Of a DNA stretch of 64,000 nt, positions 1 to 25,894 are shown piece by piece; within the stretch, counting starts at the first letter, position 1, and each line of letters starts with the position of its first letter. The notes under the pieces were generated by a model. The model saw only the letters and a list, made by a program, of their open reading frames with translations. It was not told the DNA's origin and made no database searches. A program made the position numbers and the translations under genes. The stretch is from Daucus carota subsp. sativus (Eukaryota; Streptophyta; Magnoliopsida; Apiales; Apiaceae), in assembly GCF_001625215.2 (NCBI RefSeq), contig NC_030386.2, forward strand, positions 14,540,545-14,604,544, in the 5' to 3' direction.

Positions 1-593
1 GGGTCTTTTTTTTTGTTCATCACGATGTACCGTTAATAAATGATATCCATGACCATATTTTCGCGTTCTGCTATTTAGGATATTAAAGTTTGAAATTGTG
101 ATAATGGGGGCCAACACCCTCGATGGAGGAAGAGTTATCAAATATTCATTCCAAAAGCACCATCTTTGACTAAGAGGCCGTCTAATTAAGTTGCCTTAGT
201 CAAAAATCAGTTTCGATATTTTTCTCGTCAACTTTTAAGAACAAAATTATTCATAAAATACGATTGTTTATAAATAATAAAATTATTATTATTATATTTT
301 TAATAACTCTTAAATCACAAATAAATCGGAATTATTCTGACAGAACCCATTAACAAAAGGTATGACTCAAGTTTGATGCAATTTAAGGTGAAAACGTGGC
401 GAACTAGGGCCACACAATGAGGGGTGGGAGGAGTAAACAACAGCATAACTGAATTAGTGGCATACGGTTAGTTATGGGGGCGAGTGTAAGCCTTGAAATA
501 CAACAATATCCCCATCGGATCTAGTCTGGATAGATAAACCCCGCCCTCGCTGACGCTTCATATATACATGATCGATCGATCCAGCCTTTCAAA
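1..593 (+). promoter_or_regulatory. Upstream region of the BAM4-like gene
   Basis: No coding frame is visible here. It directly precedes the start codon at 594, so it presumably holds the promoter and 5' leader. An ACGTGG core (about 394-399) resembles a G-box half, and the last 40 bases are rich in GATC repeats. The start of transcription cannot be placed from the sequence. Confidence 0.4.
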
Positions 594-7087
<6,494 letters not shown>

Positions 7088-8207
7088 AGGCGCACGTGTG
7101 ACAAGTTTGGCATAATATTGCTGCCTTCAAAATTTACTTTTTAGGAATGGGTATATACAGGGGTGGACAGACCCAGTTATTGGTGGTCTCAAGCCTAGGT
7201 CTTGATGCGTTTATTTAATTTTAATATAAATTAGTTTTCTACTTATTAGTTGATTAGATTAGATATAGAGTAAATTATAGAGTCTGTGCCCTCTCAATTT
7301 CGTTAGACTTGTAAACTAATTTAATTCACTTTCATGAAAAAACACTCTGAGCTTGACTCTGTACAATAAGAAATCATAAGGTATCTATTGTAACTTCTTT
7401 AGAAATGACTGCCTCACAATAAACAATATGAAAAGATGAAAATCATGTTGAAGAGCTTCGTTTTAGTATGTTTACTACTGCTGAAATGTTCAGTATTTAT
7501 ATTACCATAATTGCAACCATTGCATCCAAATGGTGGAATTGAAAAACTGTCAAATATTATTGTGGATTCAAAACAAGGGATGAAGAACTGGATCTCATGC
7601 TTGTACGTAGGGATTTACTTCCAGAACACAATGATTACTTGAGAAACAATATTGTTTGTGATGAATTGGAGAGTACTAGGAAGTCAAATGATCATACTAA
7701 AACCTTGATAAATTTACTTGTTCATAAGAAGATATCAAAAGTCAGATTTATGAGTACCTTATTTACTAATTAACATAGTCACTTGGTCATTAAAACATCT
7801 GTTGAACTTATAAATTGATCATTGTAAACAATGGACATTTTAAGTATATATGTGTACAAGACTATTAAGGTTCCACGCGAGAACTCTCATCAATACTGAG
7901 GGTTAGAAAAGTGGCTAATTACAGGGTCTGCTCATCCTCATTTACAACAGTTGGTTAAACAGTTTTTGAGATTCAGCATCTTAAGTTCTTAGATTAAACA
8001 GTAAGAGAGTGGGCACTTAAGTCATTAGGCACCACTAGTATCAGCATTTTGTTATTTAGACAGCACTAATTATGGTACATCTTACAAAAAAAAATATAAT
8101 AAATCAGGAAATGCATAATCCTAAATAAACTAAAAAGAATAAACAAAATAAAGTTAAAATGATAAAGCAGCGAAGGTCAAGCATCAAGTAGGCCACTGCG
8201 TCCACTA
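7088..8207. other. Convergent intergenic region
   Basis: This lies between the stop codons of the BAM4-like gene (+) and the RsmB-like gene (-), so it holds both 3' UTRs and terminator signals. I see no coding frame, RNA gene or clear transposon end. Confidence 0.5.
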
Positions 8208-16404
<8,197 letters not shown>

Positions 16405-16875
16405 GTTCAATGTATACTTACAACAGATTGTATTGTATATATAGATAGGGGTAGTGGCCGTTTGTAGTATAGTCAGTCGAGTATGAAGCAACAAAATCCA
16501 CACCTACTTGGTGCCTTGGTGGTGGTGAGAATGTCGGGGAAAAAAATCACAAAGATAAACATTTTGTTTCCGGTATCTATATAACTATTGTTTTCTTTCT
16601 TTAAAATTAAGTCCAACGACATCCATTTCTACGATTTTTAATAAAAATAATTTAATCTAGACCAGGGAGCGCTAAATTTTTATGCAAACTTCTAAAAAGT
16701 CGGTAATTAATCACGATTAATCTTTATTCTATAACTCATCAAACCGTATAAATCTCCGATTAATCACCGATCAGTTCAATTAATCTCCGATTAATCCTTA
16801 TTCCGTGACTCAACCGATTAAATCCGATTCCTGCTTTTTGCAACACTGATGCAGACGAACATGTCATGACTTAGA
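16405..16875. other. Upstream region of the RsmB-like gene
   Basis: The promoter of the minus-strand RsmB-like gene should lie here. Positions about 16690-16820 carry short direct repeats of a CGATTAATC-type unit, which look like degraded transposon DNA. No gene is seen. Confidence 0.4.
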
Positions 16876-17345
16876 GAGGTGTATTGGATTGGGATTTTAA
16901 AGCATTTTTTTGCATTCATGAAATCCGAGGGTATTCGATTGGGATTGTTTGAAATCCATTAAAATCTTGAGGTATTCAATTGGGATTTTAAATTATGCTA
17001 CCAAATCTGGCGGTATTCAATTGGGATTTTAAATTATGCTTTAAAATCCGATGGTATTCAATTGGGATTGTTTAAAATCCATTAAAATCTGATGGTATTC
17101 AAATACTGATGGATTTTTTTTCATTTCATAAAATGATGGATTTTGTGGCATTCTTCAGTGTATTTTAAGTTTTTTGAAATCCCGTCAAAATCAATGGGAT
17201 TTTGAAGCATTGTACCTAAATCCCATCAACTCTGCGACATTTTATCAAGAATCCGCACAAAATCAAAATCCCATACAATCCATTAAAATTCATAAACTAA
17301 AAACAATCCATTAAAATTAAAATCCCAATCGAATACACCCCCGTT
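16876..17345. mobile_element. MITE with imperfect terminal inverted repeats and internal tandem units
   Basis: The left end reads GGTGTATTGGATTGGGATTT, and the right end is its near inverse (AAAATCCCAATCGAATACACC). Between them a unit of roughly 60-65 bp built around GGTATTCAATTGGGATT is repeated several times. There is no coding capacity. A more diverged relative lies at 24899-25395. I could not fix a target duplication. Confidence 0.65.
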
Positions 17346-17570
17346 AGTTACTATTCCAAATAATTAAAAATTCAAATTGTAATACCTAAACTTTTCAAAA
17401 TTGTGTCGGAAAATCACGTATTTAGAGAGAATAATTCTTTTCATCTAATTTTGTTTTGAGATTTGTTTTGTTAACTTTGTTTAATAACATTATTAATATC
17501 TCTAATTGTAAACTATTAATAATGTTTTAAAACATTATTAATAGTCAAACATATAGATGTTGGGTTCTGA

Positions 17571-18325
17571 GCCCCAGCAAGTGACTGTTGGGGGGCCGTT
17601 ATCCGGCATATGATTTTTTCACCGTCAGTTCTGGTCATGAACGGTCTGAATTAGAAATCAGATTTTACACGTCCAGCGTTTTTTAACCGCTAGACGCTAC
17701 ATATCTAGCGGTCAAAAAGCGTAGCGTCTAGCGGTTAAAAAGCGCTAGACGGTGAGAGATTTTTTATACGTCCAACGCTTAAAAAACGCTAGACAACAGA
17801 CATAGTTTAAACACAACATGACAAAAACAGCAACACTATCACGGAATCAAAATACTCCCCACGTTTACCCTGCGAAACTTTGCTTTGTGATTTTACTTTC
17901 CAACTGGTTTGTGCGAACATAATTGATTCCCAGAATCAAACACTACACATCACACGTTCACACTACTCAGGTAAACGTCCATTAACACTACTCAATGGAT
18001 TTCCATTAACACTACTCAATGGATTACAGACTTTTGGCGAGCTTTATTTTTTTATAAGATCATGATTTTGATAAATGATTTTTATTGTATGATTTGAATG
18101 GTTAAATATGCGTTGTTGTGGGTCTTTAAGCATTGTGTAATCTTGACAAAAGGGTTAGAGGAATCATAAATAACTGAGATCATGCTTGTTTTTGTCCATT
18201 GTCAAGCGCTTTTTAAGCGCTGGACGCATAAAAAATCTATCACCGTCATGACCAGCTCTAACGATGGAAAAACCATATGTTAGATAACGGTTCCCAAGCA
18301 ATCACTTGCTGGGAACCGGGACCCA
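17571..18325. mobile_element. Non-autonomous element with long terminal inverted repeats
   Basis: The two ends are inverted copies over more than 80 bp. Both begin TGGGT and contain CCCAGCAAGTGA, a CGTTATC box, CATATG and CTGGTCATGA. Inside are several inverted GTCCAGCG / CGCTAGAC blocks and a 24 bp tandem duplication near 17979-18026. Flanks TAGATGT and TAAATGT may be a diverged target duplication. It carries no coding region. A truncated relative is at about 50239-50380. Confidence 0.65.
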
Positions 18326-18768
18326 TAAATGTTTCATATACATATAAAAAACTGTAACATTTAAAATGCCATACGGAGAGAAATGGTAACAAATTAACTT
18401 AATTTGCAATTCCATTTCTTTTCAAGAAAATGTACAATCTTTAAAACATGATCACATTTAGTTACAATTACAGATAAAACCAAAACAAAAAATTTATTCA
18501 TATTTGCTTTTGTAAACCAATTGCAATTTCCTCCATCCAATTTGAAATGATCGGGTACAGGTTCTCTGCGCCAAAGATTTTAACAAAGAGCATGCTGGGA
18601 AACATATTTACTCATGTATTATAGAATTCAAGGTGAGATCAGGACACATTGAACTCTCATTTTCTTTGTGCATATACAAAAACTACCATTCAAGTGGGGT
18701 TTCCCCTGGAGGACCCTTCTATGCTACAGAGATTAAAGGAGACATCAGCGGTTGCTGGATGCATAAAC

Positions 18769-21700
18769 TTACGTTAGCTGTTTGTAGCAATTATAGGCAA
18801 CGACAATAGACACCGCCGCACCTATAACAGCCATGGTAGCATAGGTATCTTCACGTTCCCAGCTCTCAATCCATGTTGGCATGGCACACACCTTGCGAGA
18901 ATGAGCCGCCTGGCAGTTATTATTTCGGGAAGGCTGTTTCTTACTTCTCTTTTCAGAAGTAGTAGTTGTCTCCGCACTTGGTTCGGCAGTATAAGATATT
19001 TCAGGCAAAAGTAGGTCCTGACAACACGAGGAAGGGGAGATGCTATTCGTTTGGTAACAGCAAGTACCCTTCACTTGAGATCGACATGCACTGCTACTGA
19101 TCTCAATTGTCTGTGAGGTCTCATTTTTGCTTTTTTCCACATTATTACCACCAGTTAACTGAAGTCTTACTTCCTGAGACTTCTTCTGGTCTTCTTCTGA
19201 TAATCCTATCTGTCCCCTAAAGAGAGATTGCATTCAAGATCAGCTCAAGCAAAGATAACTAATATATTTAAACCAAACAAGTGAGCAACCAATGAGGACA
19301 GATTTTTTTAAGACAAGTACATAACATAAAGCAATACCTAGAACAATTAATGTCCTAGACAGAATCTACAAAGATATGCTTCTTCGGGCAAATTCCGGAA
19401 CAAAACAATTCTATTCTCTTTTTTTTTTGTATTAGGACTGCATATATACATAAATGCATACAGCGAACCTATGGCTATGTTGGATAACAAAAACACATAT
19501 ATGCATATACTTCGGCATATGATATAAATGATTTAAGTGACTGACAAGTCACATTGTGTCATGAAACAGGTACTCCAATGACTACCCCATAAGAGAAATA
19601 AGAGCATCGCCAAGAGATTAGCTATCTGATGTCCTAGGCTATAATTTTGGGAAATATGGTACAAAATGTCACTCCAAGAGAGTCCTAGTCATTCCCTAAA
19701 AAGTTAAGATCCTCCTTTCATTCCTCACTTATAGGTAACAACTAACCATTCCTTATTTCATCTTTAAAATAAAGTATTCACTTCCCACCTTTTTACACTC
19801 CTTCCCACCATTTTTACACTATATCCTTATTAACAGATTTTGAATTTAATATTATAGTAATAATAGGAAACATATATAGGGATAGTTGTTGGAGTTGCCA
19901 TTCAATATAATGTCTAACTTATTATAAATTGAATTGTTTATTATATATTCTAGGGAAACCACTAGATACTCTTGGAGATGCTCTAAGACATTACTATTGA
20001 GACATTAGTAGGATTTTACTAAAAATTAATCAAGTCGCACTAGTTTTAAGTCGAAGCAAAAAATATCTTGAACTTATGTCTAGAGTCTAATAAGATAATA
20101 AAAAGATATATAACAGTATAACACAATCATAAACTCATACAAAATCCAAGCTACCAGTGTAAGTATATTTCCTTTCTTTCGCTCTACAAAGCATGGTTGT
20201 CATGCCGGTCGACTAGTCGCGACTAGTCGGCGACTAGTCGATTAAGCGATGAAGGGATGTCGACTCAACATTTCGACTAGCTGAATGTCGATATTTCGGT
20301 CGCCTGGTCGACTAGTCAGTCGACTAGTCGACTAAGCGGTCGACTAGTCGACTATTTCAGCTACAGATTGAGCATTTTGACTTTTTTATTGCCGACTTCT
20401 TATTTTTTCCACTTTCCAGCAGAATGTGTTTACTGATATGTTAATGGTTTCTGGTTATGTGTTTCTTGCATTCTGTATTTCTAATTTCTGCACTCCGCAG
20501 TTTGATTTCTGTTACTGTTTGTTCTGCACTTATGCAGATTTCTGCTCTTTATTCTACAGATTATTGCTTTTGCTCTGTTTATTTGTAATCTGCATTGTGC
20601 ATAAATAATTCTGTATATATTATTTCTGTATAATTTTGTTGTGCACTGCACTACCAGTACCATACTTAATTACAAATTACAACACATCACAGTATCACAC
20701 AATTGTTAATTTGTTAATTGTTACATATTTTACATGATCAGAAGTACTTTGCTTTGTTGTTATTTGTTAACTCTTTCCACTTTTCCGTCATTCTCTTCAC
20801 GTGTTCGATCTTTAATTCCTTAGATTCTGGAATATAATATTGTGAAGGTGTCAGAACTTGGGAAACCTGAATTACATAATGTATATATATTATATTCAAT
20901 ATATAATAATATATTATTTTTTGCCGACTAGTCTGCGACTAGTCTACGACTAATCGACTAGTCAACTAGCCGAAGGTCCATCGACTCGCTTCGACTTACC
21001 GACGTGACAACCATGCTACAAAGTGGAAAGTCAAAAAACCCATAAAAAAGGAGACCCTCGATAACAGAAAAATTAAAAGGAATAACCATTTGTAAATGTT
21101 AATCACCACAAGTAAGATGAGTCTTGAGAAGTAAAATAATATTATTTTAGTGCACAAAATACAAGTGTACTACAAACATAATATATATTTATATGCATTA
21201 AAATTCTAATCCTAATGCTTATATTTAGAACTTATTTTAATTTACAAAGTTAGACCTAGCTATAAAAAAAACAGAAATCAGACATATATTTTAGAATTGC
21301 AGTCAAGTCATAGCAAAAAATACAATTCATGCCTATTTATGAGGCCAAATTGTTTGACTATTTATTTAAGCTTTTGAGAATGTTAAAAGATGTTCTTAGA
21401 CCGACAATAACACATCTAAGAAACTATAGGCTAATTCTTAGTAATTGGACATATATCTACCAAAATTCCCAACCTAAACACAAAACAACATATAGAGAGG
21501 GATATATAATCTATATGGTATTCCTCGCCCACTTGGATGTGGGGCACTCCTAGCCTGATGCTTTGTGCTCAGCCAGGAGGTGTTTGTGCTTCATTGTTAC
21601 CGGTGTGAGGTGCCTCCTTGTATACACATCAGATGAAAGATGCTGAACATATTCAGACAAACTTACTAACAAAACCTGCCACATGAATTTAAAATGAAGG

Positions 21701-23740
21701 CATTTCATATTGGGTGGGTCATTATATGCTGTTAGATCCTAGAATAATATATGTCAGTTATGTGGTAAGAGTGACATGCGGATTGAGGTTGAAGCAGAAA
21801 ACTGAATATCAATAATATTCAATTGTATGGAGCCTCAAGCATTTGAATAAAAAGATTAGTGCCATTTATTCTCTCCTGATGAAAGCTTTTTCGTATTGCT
21901 GTTTTTCTGAGACTTCTCCTGGTCTCCAACGCTTTGGGTAGTGTGCCATACACTCATACCCAAAATTTGATATATATGGATGTGTGGAAGTATATATAGG
22001 CAAATGATCAAATAGAAACAAATGTTATGTAAATAATAGGTTTTGTTAGCCAGCACTATATGTCGGTGTTCCTGCTTTATTAAGCACAACAAATATTACA
22101 GCAGTAATGGGTAATGCCTTGAACTAGCCAAAGAAGACGTTAATCATCACCGTGAAAAACACTGTAAACATCCAACATAAAAGAGTTATAAAGATGAGAA
22201 CAATTTAGACCAACCTCCAAAGCAAATCCACGACTTGCCCTTTCTCGATATGCTGCTCAAGCAAAGTAGGTGCGTCATCTGGCATAACATACCCATACCT
22301 ACGCGGAATGCAAACAGTGTATGAACAAAACAGTATACATAAATAATTTGACAAGAGCAGGGTACACGAGTTACCAGTGACCAGTCGCTTCTCCACTAAT
22401 AGTCGATCCAAAAATAATGACATTGCCTGCATACTTGTGCCCTCCAATGTGTGAGCACGGACGGACATGGACTTTACCTTGAAGACCACGTAATTCTATC
22501 TCTTCTTTAAATCTTGCTACTACAGAAGGTCCACAAACACCACACCTACGATCTCTTGTACCATGAGCACATACAAATATGTATGACCCTCTTAGTGGTT
22601 CAGGAGTTCCAGGTAGCCATTCACCGTCTTTTACAAGAACTTCTTCCACAAACGTGTCAACATCAAAATGAGTCAATCTCCTGTATCGCAAACAATTCTA
22701 ACAAATTAAAACTTAATTTTAAATTTAAAGTAACTACACAAACCAAAAGTAATAAAACTCATAACAAAACTCAACCTGTATCTAATCATATCGGGAAAAA
22801 TCAACACATCCCCATTTGATGTCTCTGTCCCATCGTGACCCTCGCATATTGTTAAACGTGTCTAGCAAGAAATAAGAAAAAAAAAAAAAGATCAAAACAA
22901 AAACAACTACAGCAACATGATGAAATTATATTTTAGGGCCATACAAACTTCACTAAAAACCATATCACCCACAAAGATCAAGAATGAAAAAACTAAATCA
23001 CTAGTCAAGACTCATAATAGTAAAAATCAGCAGTCACGTACAATACTATAAACCAGTAGTGAAGATTAAAGACTCGCGATAATTCAAATCGCCCATAATA
23101 AGAGTTCAATTCACAATGTAGTCCGTTTTTAATTTTATTTTTCATTTTAATGTTAGCTTTCAATGTAGGAGTAACAAATCTCTTAGCATAGAAATGCTAT
23201 AAATCGAGAATTCACCGACAACAATCCGGGAAACACTTATAAACAAAAGTAGGATTCACCACAACATTTTGAAGAGTAACAACACTTCGTTCACCGAAAT
23301 GTAGCTTACAATTCACTAAAGAAACAAGCAGTGTTGACCTAATTAGAGTAAAAAATTGGGAAAGGAAGAGTAGGAGGTTAGTAAAAAACATGTCTGTTCA
23401 TGAAGGGCTTGCGCGCCGCAAGAGCCGCGGAAAGAAGCCTAGGCAAGCGATCAAACTCCGCCGCCTCAATCCTGGGCGGCCACACATCCGGGTTCTTATA
23501 GCACAGAAACACATGGCGCTGGTAATAATCAACCGTCCCCACAAGCGGAGCCTGGCGGAAATCAGGCCTGGAGAAGCCGAAGTCGAGAGGCTCGGCGGAA
23601 AGAAAGGTGTCCTTCTGGAAGCTGTTGCTCCCGGAGGCGGTGGAGTCGATGAGGTAGCTGTCGGTGTCGGAGACGGGGATGGGGGAGGAGGAGGAGAGGT
23701 GGGGGTTTATGTATGGGAGGGGAGAGTCTGTTGTGCTCAT
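18769..23740 (-). CDS. Apd1/sucrase-ferredoxin-like protein with C-terminal membrane tail, 5 exons, 424 aa
   Basis: Exons in coding order: 23740-23390, 22861-22776, 22680-22375, 22298-22215, 19216-18769; 1275 nt, in phase. Plants annotate this family as sucrase/ferredoxin-like; it has a thioredoxin-fold ferredoxin domain related to yeast Apd1 and Aim32. The likely [2Fe-2S] ligands are C183 and C192 (CAHGTRDRRC) and H223 and H227 (HIGGH). The 9- and 4-residue spacings match the bis-histidinyl cluster described for Apd1. Residues 1-60 are Ser/Pro rich. The last exon encodes a long low-complexity Ser/Lys/Glu linker with several Cys, then a hydrophobic helix (about 402-419) four or so residues from the end, suggesting a tail anchor. 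The donor after exon 1 (GTTTTT) is weak. Intron 4 is 3.0 kb and holds a Tourist-like MITE and a hAT element. Confidence 0.9.
19602..19983. mobile_element. Tourist-like (PIF/Harbinger) MITE, TAA target duplication
   Basis: The ends are inverted: GAGCATCGCCAAGAG on the left and CTCTTGGAGATGCTC on the right. It is flanked on both sides by TAA, the 3 bp target type of PIF/Harbinger MITEs. It has no coding capacity and lies in intron 4 of the Apd1-like gene. Its right half is homologous to the MITE remnant at about 40598-40928. Confidence 0.8.
20192..21015. mobile_element. Non-autonomous hAT element, 824 bp, with perfect 8 bp target duplication
   Basis: The ends are CATGGTTGTCATGCCGG and, inverted, CATGGTTGTCACGTCGG. 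It is flanked on both sides by the exact 8 bp repeat CTACAAAG (20184-20191 and 21016-21023), diagnostic of hAT transposition. Subterminal regions are crowded with GACTAGTCG motifs, as expected for transposase binding sites. There is no transposase frame inside. The ends match the element at 57622-59788. It sits in intron 4 of the Apd1-like gene. Confidence 0.92.
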
Positions 23741-24020
23741 TTCTGTGCTTTGATTGATCGGATCAGAGAGAGAAGAGGTGTGTGTGTTTGTGTGTGTAGT
23801 GGAGTGGAGTGGAGGAGAGGAGTGTGGCCTGGCCGCCTAGGTGTTTAAGACACTTGTGTCAGGGATTGCTTAGTTGGACTTATTTCATGCTTAGTTGAGT
23901 CTCAAAATAACGAGTAAATACATTATTATTTTTCTATTTAATCAAGATTATGTGACCATATATTGTTAATTCAATATGATTAATTGTGTACCTTTAAATC
24001 CTAATTCTCTCCACTACTCC
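23741..24020 (-). promoter_or_regulatory. Upstream region of the Apd1-like gene
   Basis: This precedes the minus-strand start at 23740. Near the gene it is rich in CT/CA dinucleotides on the coding strand, a common plant core-promoter and leader composition. No coding region is seen. Confidence 0.4.
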
Positions 24021-24768
24021 TAGGGTTAAAAATAATAGGAACACGTCCCAATGGGGTAGATTCGCCCCGCTAATATGAGAAATGAGCTAGTGACAGAGAT
24101 TGATTTTAGCTCCGCCAAAATATGGGGCAAGTATGGTATTTGTGAAATCCCCGCCGGATTCCCGCCCCGCCCCGCATATATTTAATATAAATAAATAATT
24201 ATATTTAATATAATATATTTATTATATTTAGTATAACATATTTATTATATTTAATATTATTATTTTATAATACACAAAACTATAATTTTAAAATCTATTT
24301 AATTTGGAGAAGATGAAGACTTTTTCTATTATGTCATTAATGTCTTTAGTTTGTGAAGTATTTCAAGTAGTTCAGATATTAAGATTTGAAAGTATTACAA
24401 AGTTCTTATGTAAGTAAACTGTTCTTTTTGATATTTTTATATGCAAAACGGTTACTAAAAAAAGATTGTGTGCTTATATTGTTATTGTAATTTGACATGC
24501 ATGCATTATTTAGTTTTTTTCTTCTAATATATGTGCCTCGTATATTTTTATTAAATTCTGAAGAAAAAATTAATAAATTTTTAAATGATTATTTAAAATG
24601 TAATATTATAGCAGCGGGGCGAAATTATATTAAATCCCAGTGGGGCGGGGATGGAGATTAAAAATAAATCCATGCAGAAAATGAGGCGGGGACGGGGAGG
24701 GAAAATATATATGGGGCGGGGCTGGGAAATGAAGTTCACGCCCCAAACCCGCCCCATTTTTCACCCTA
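24021..24768. mobile_element. Non-autonomous hAT-like element with GC-rich ends
   Basis: The left end TAGGGTTAAAAAT pairs with the right end ATTTTTCACCCTA, and both ends carry many GGGGCGGGG or CCCCGCCCC motifs around an AT-rich core. The flanks ACTACTCC and ACTACTAT look like an 8 bp target duplication with two differences. There is no coding capacity. The class is inferred from end sequence and duplication length. Confidence 0.6.
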
Positions 24769-24898
24769 ACTACTATTATTTTAGTATTTCTTACTCTCCG
24801 TCCTAAGTTAGGGTAAGATTATTATAAAATATAATATTGTTTAAAGTTATATTCCAAACGAAAACTAATAATATACATATGTATAATTATATTTTTAT

Positions 24899-25395
24899 AC
24901 GAATTTGTATTCAATTGAGATTTTCATAGATTGTTTTCAATGTATGGATTTTAATGTATTGTATTTGATTTTGATTTTGATTGGATTCTTAACAAAATAT
25001 CATGGAGTTGATATAAATTTTTGCAAATTTGAGTACAATACTTCAAAATTTCATAAATATGTGCGATTTCACAAAAATTAAAATATACTAAGCAATCCTA
25101 CAAAATCAATCACTTTATAAAGTTCAAAAAAATTCATCAGTATTTAAATATCGTTAAATTTTAATGAATTTTAAACAATCCCAACTAAATACGGATTTTT
25201 AAGTATAATTTAAAATAATGATTGAATACATTCATATTTTGTATCATAATTTAAAATCTCAATTTTTTTGTCAGGTATATAAAATCTCAATTGAATACCT
25301 CAAGATTCTGATAAATTTTTTAAAATCCAAACTGAATAATCTCATATTTTATGTATAAAAATAATCATTTAAAATTTAAATTGAACACCCCCTTT
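24899..25395. repeat. Degraded relative of the 16876-17345 MITE
   Basis: It begins TTTGTATTCAATTGAGATTT and ends AAATTTAAATTGAACACCCC, an inverted and mutated match. Internally it repeats the same ATTCAATTG...AAATCC vocabulary. Ends are approximate. Confidence 0.5.
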
Positions 25396-25894
25396 AATAT
25401 GTGTATGTGTTTAGTACCTTTTACATTCTTTGACATATATTTTAAGATTTTTATAAAAAAGTAGTTTTGTAATTTATTTTTAATATTTTATATTTCTAAA
25501 TAGAAATTTGAACATTAAAGGCCATCCATAAAAATAAAATATTTGGAAATAATTTATAGACATATATTTTATAAAAAAATTGAAATGTGAATGATTAATT
25601 AAATAATCAAAAATTAATTCAATTGGTCGAGATTAATTATTAATCAAATTGATTAGAATTAACTGAATAATCAAAATTTAATCAATTTACCGGTTAGAAC
25701 AGAAAAATTAGTCGATAATAATCAAAGGCTCTAATATGATGAGATGGAATTTCAATGGCACCAGTCTACCGGAGGTTGCTTTTTCCGCCTTAATAAATTA
25801 TTTATTTATTTAATATAAATCTCATCTGATCTAATCTAATCATCTCTCTGGTCAAAAGCATCTGGGGTGTTTGCAAGTGAAAGTAAACACAAAA
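25396..25894 (+). other. AT-rich region upstream of the aminoacylase-like gene
   Basis: Mostly AT-rich filler with TTAATC/GATTAA repeats at about 25590-25730. The final 150 bases before the ATG at 25895 should contain the promoter and leader of the aminoacylase gene. I see no other gene. Confidence 0.4.

Noticed and set aside
23390..23848. 152-residue plus-strand frame, Arg/Gly rich
   Set aside because: It is the antisense shadow of exon 1 of the Apd1-like gene.
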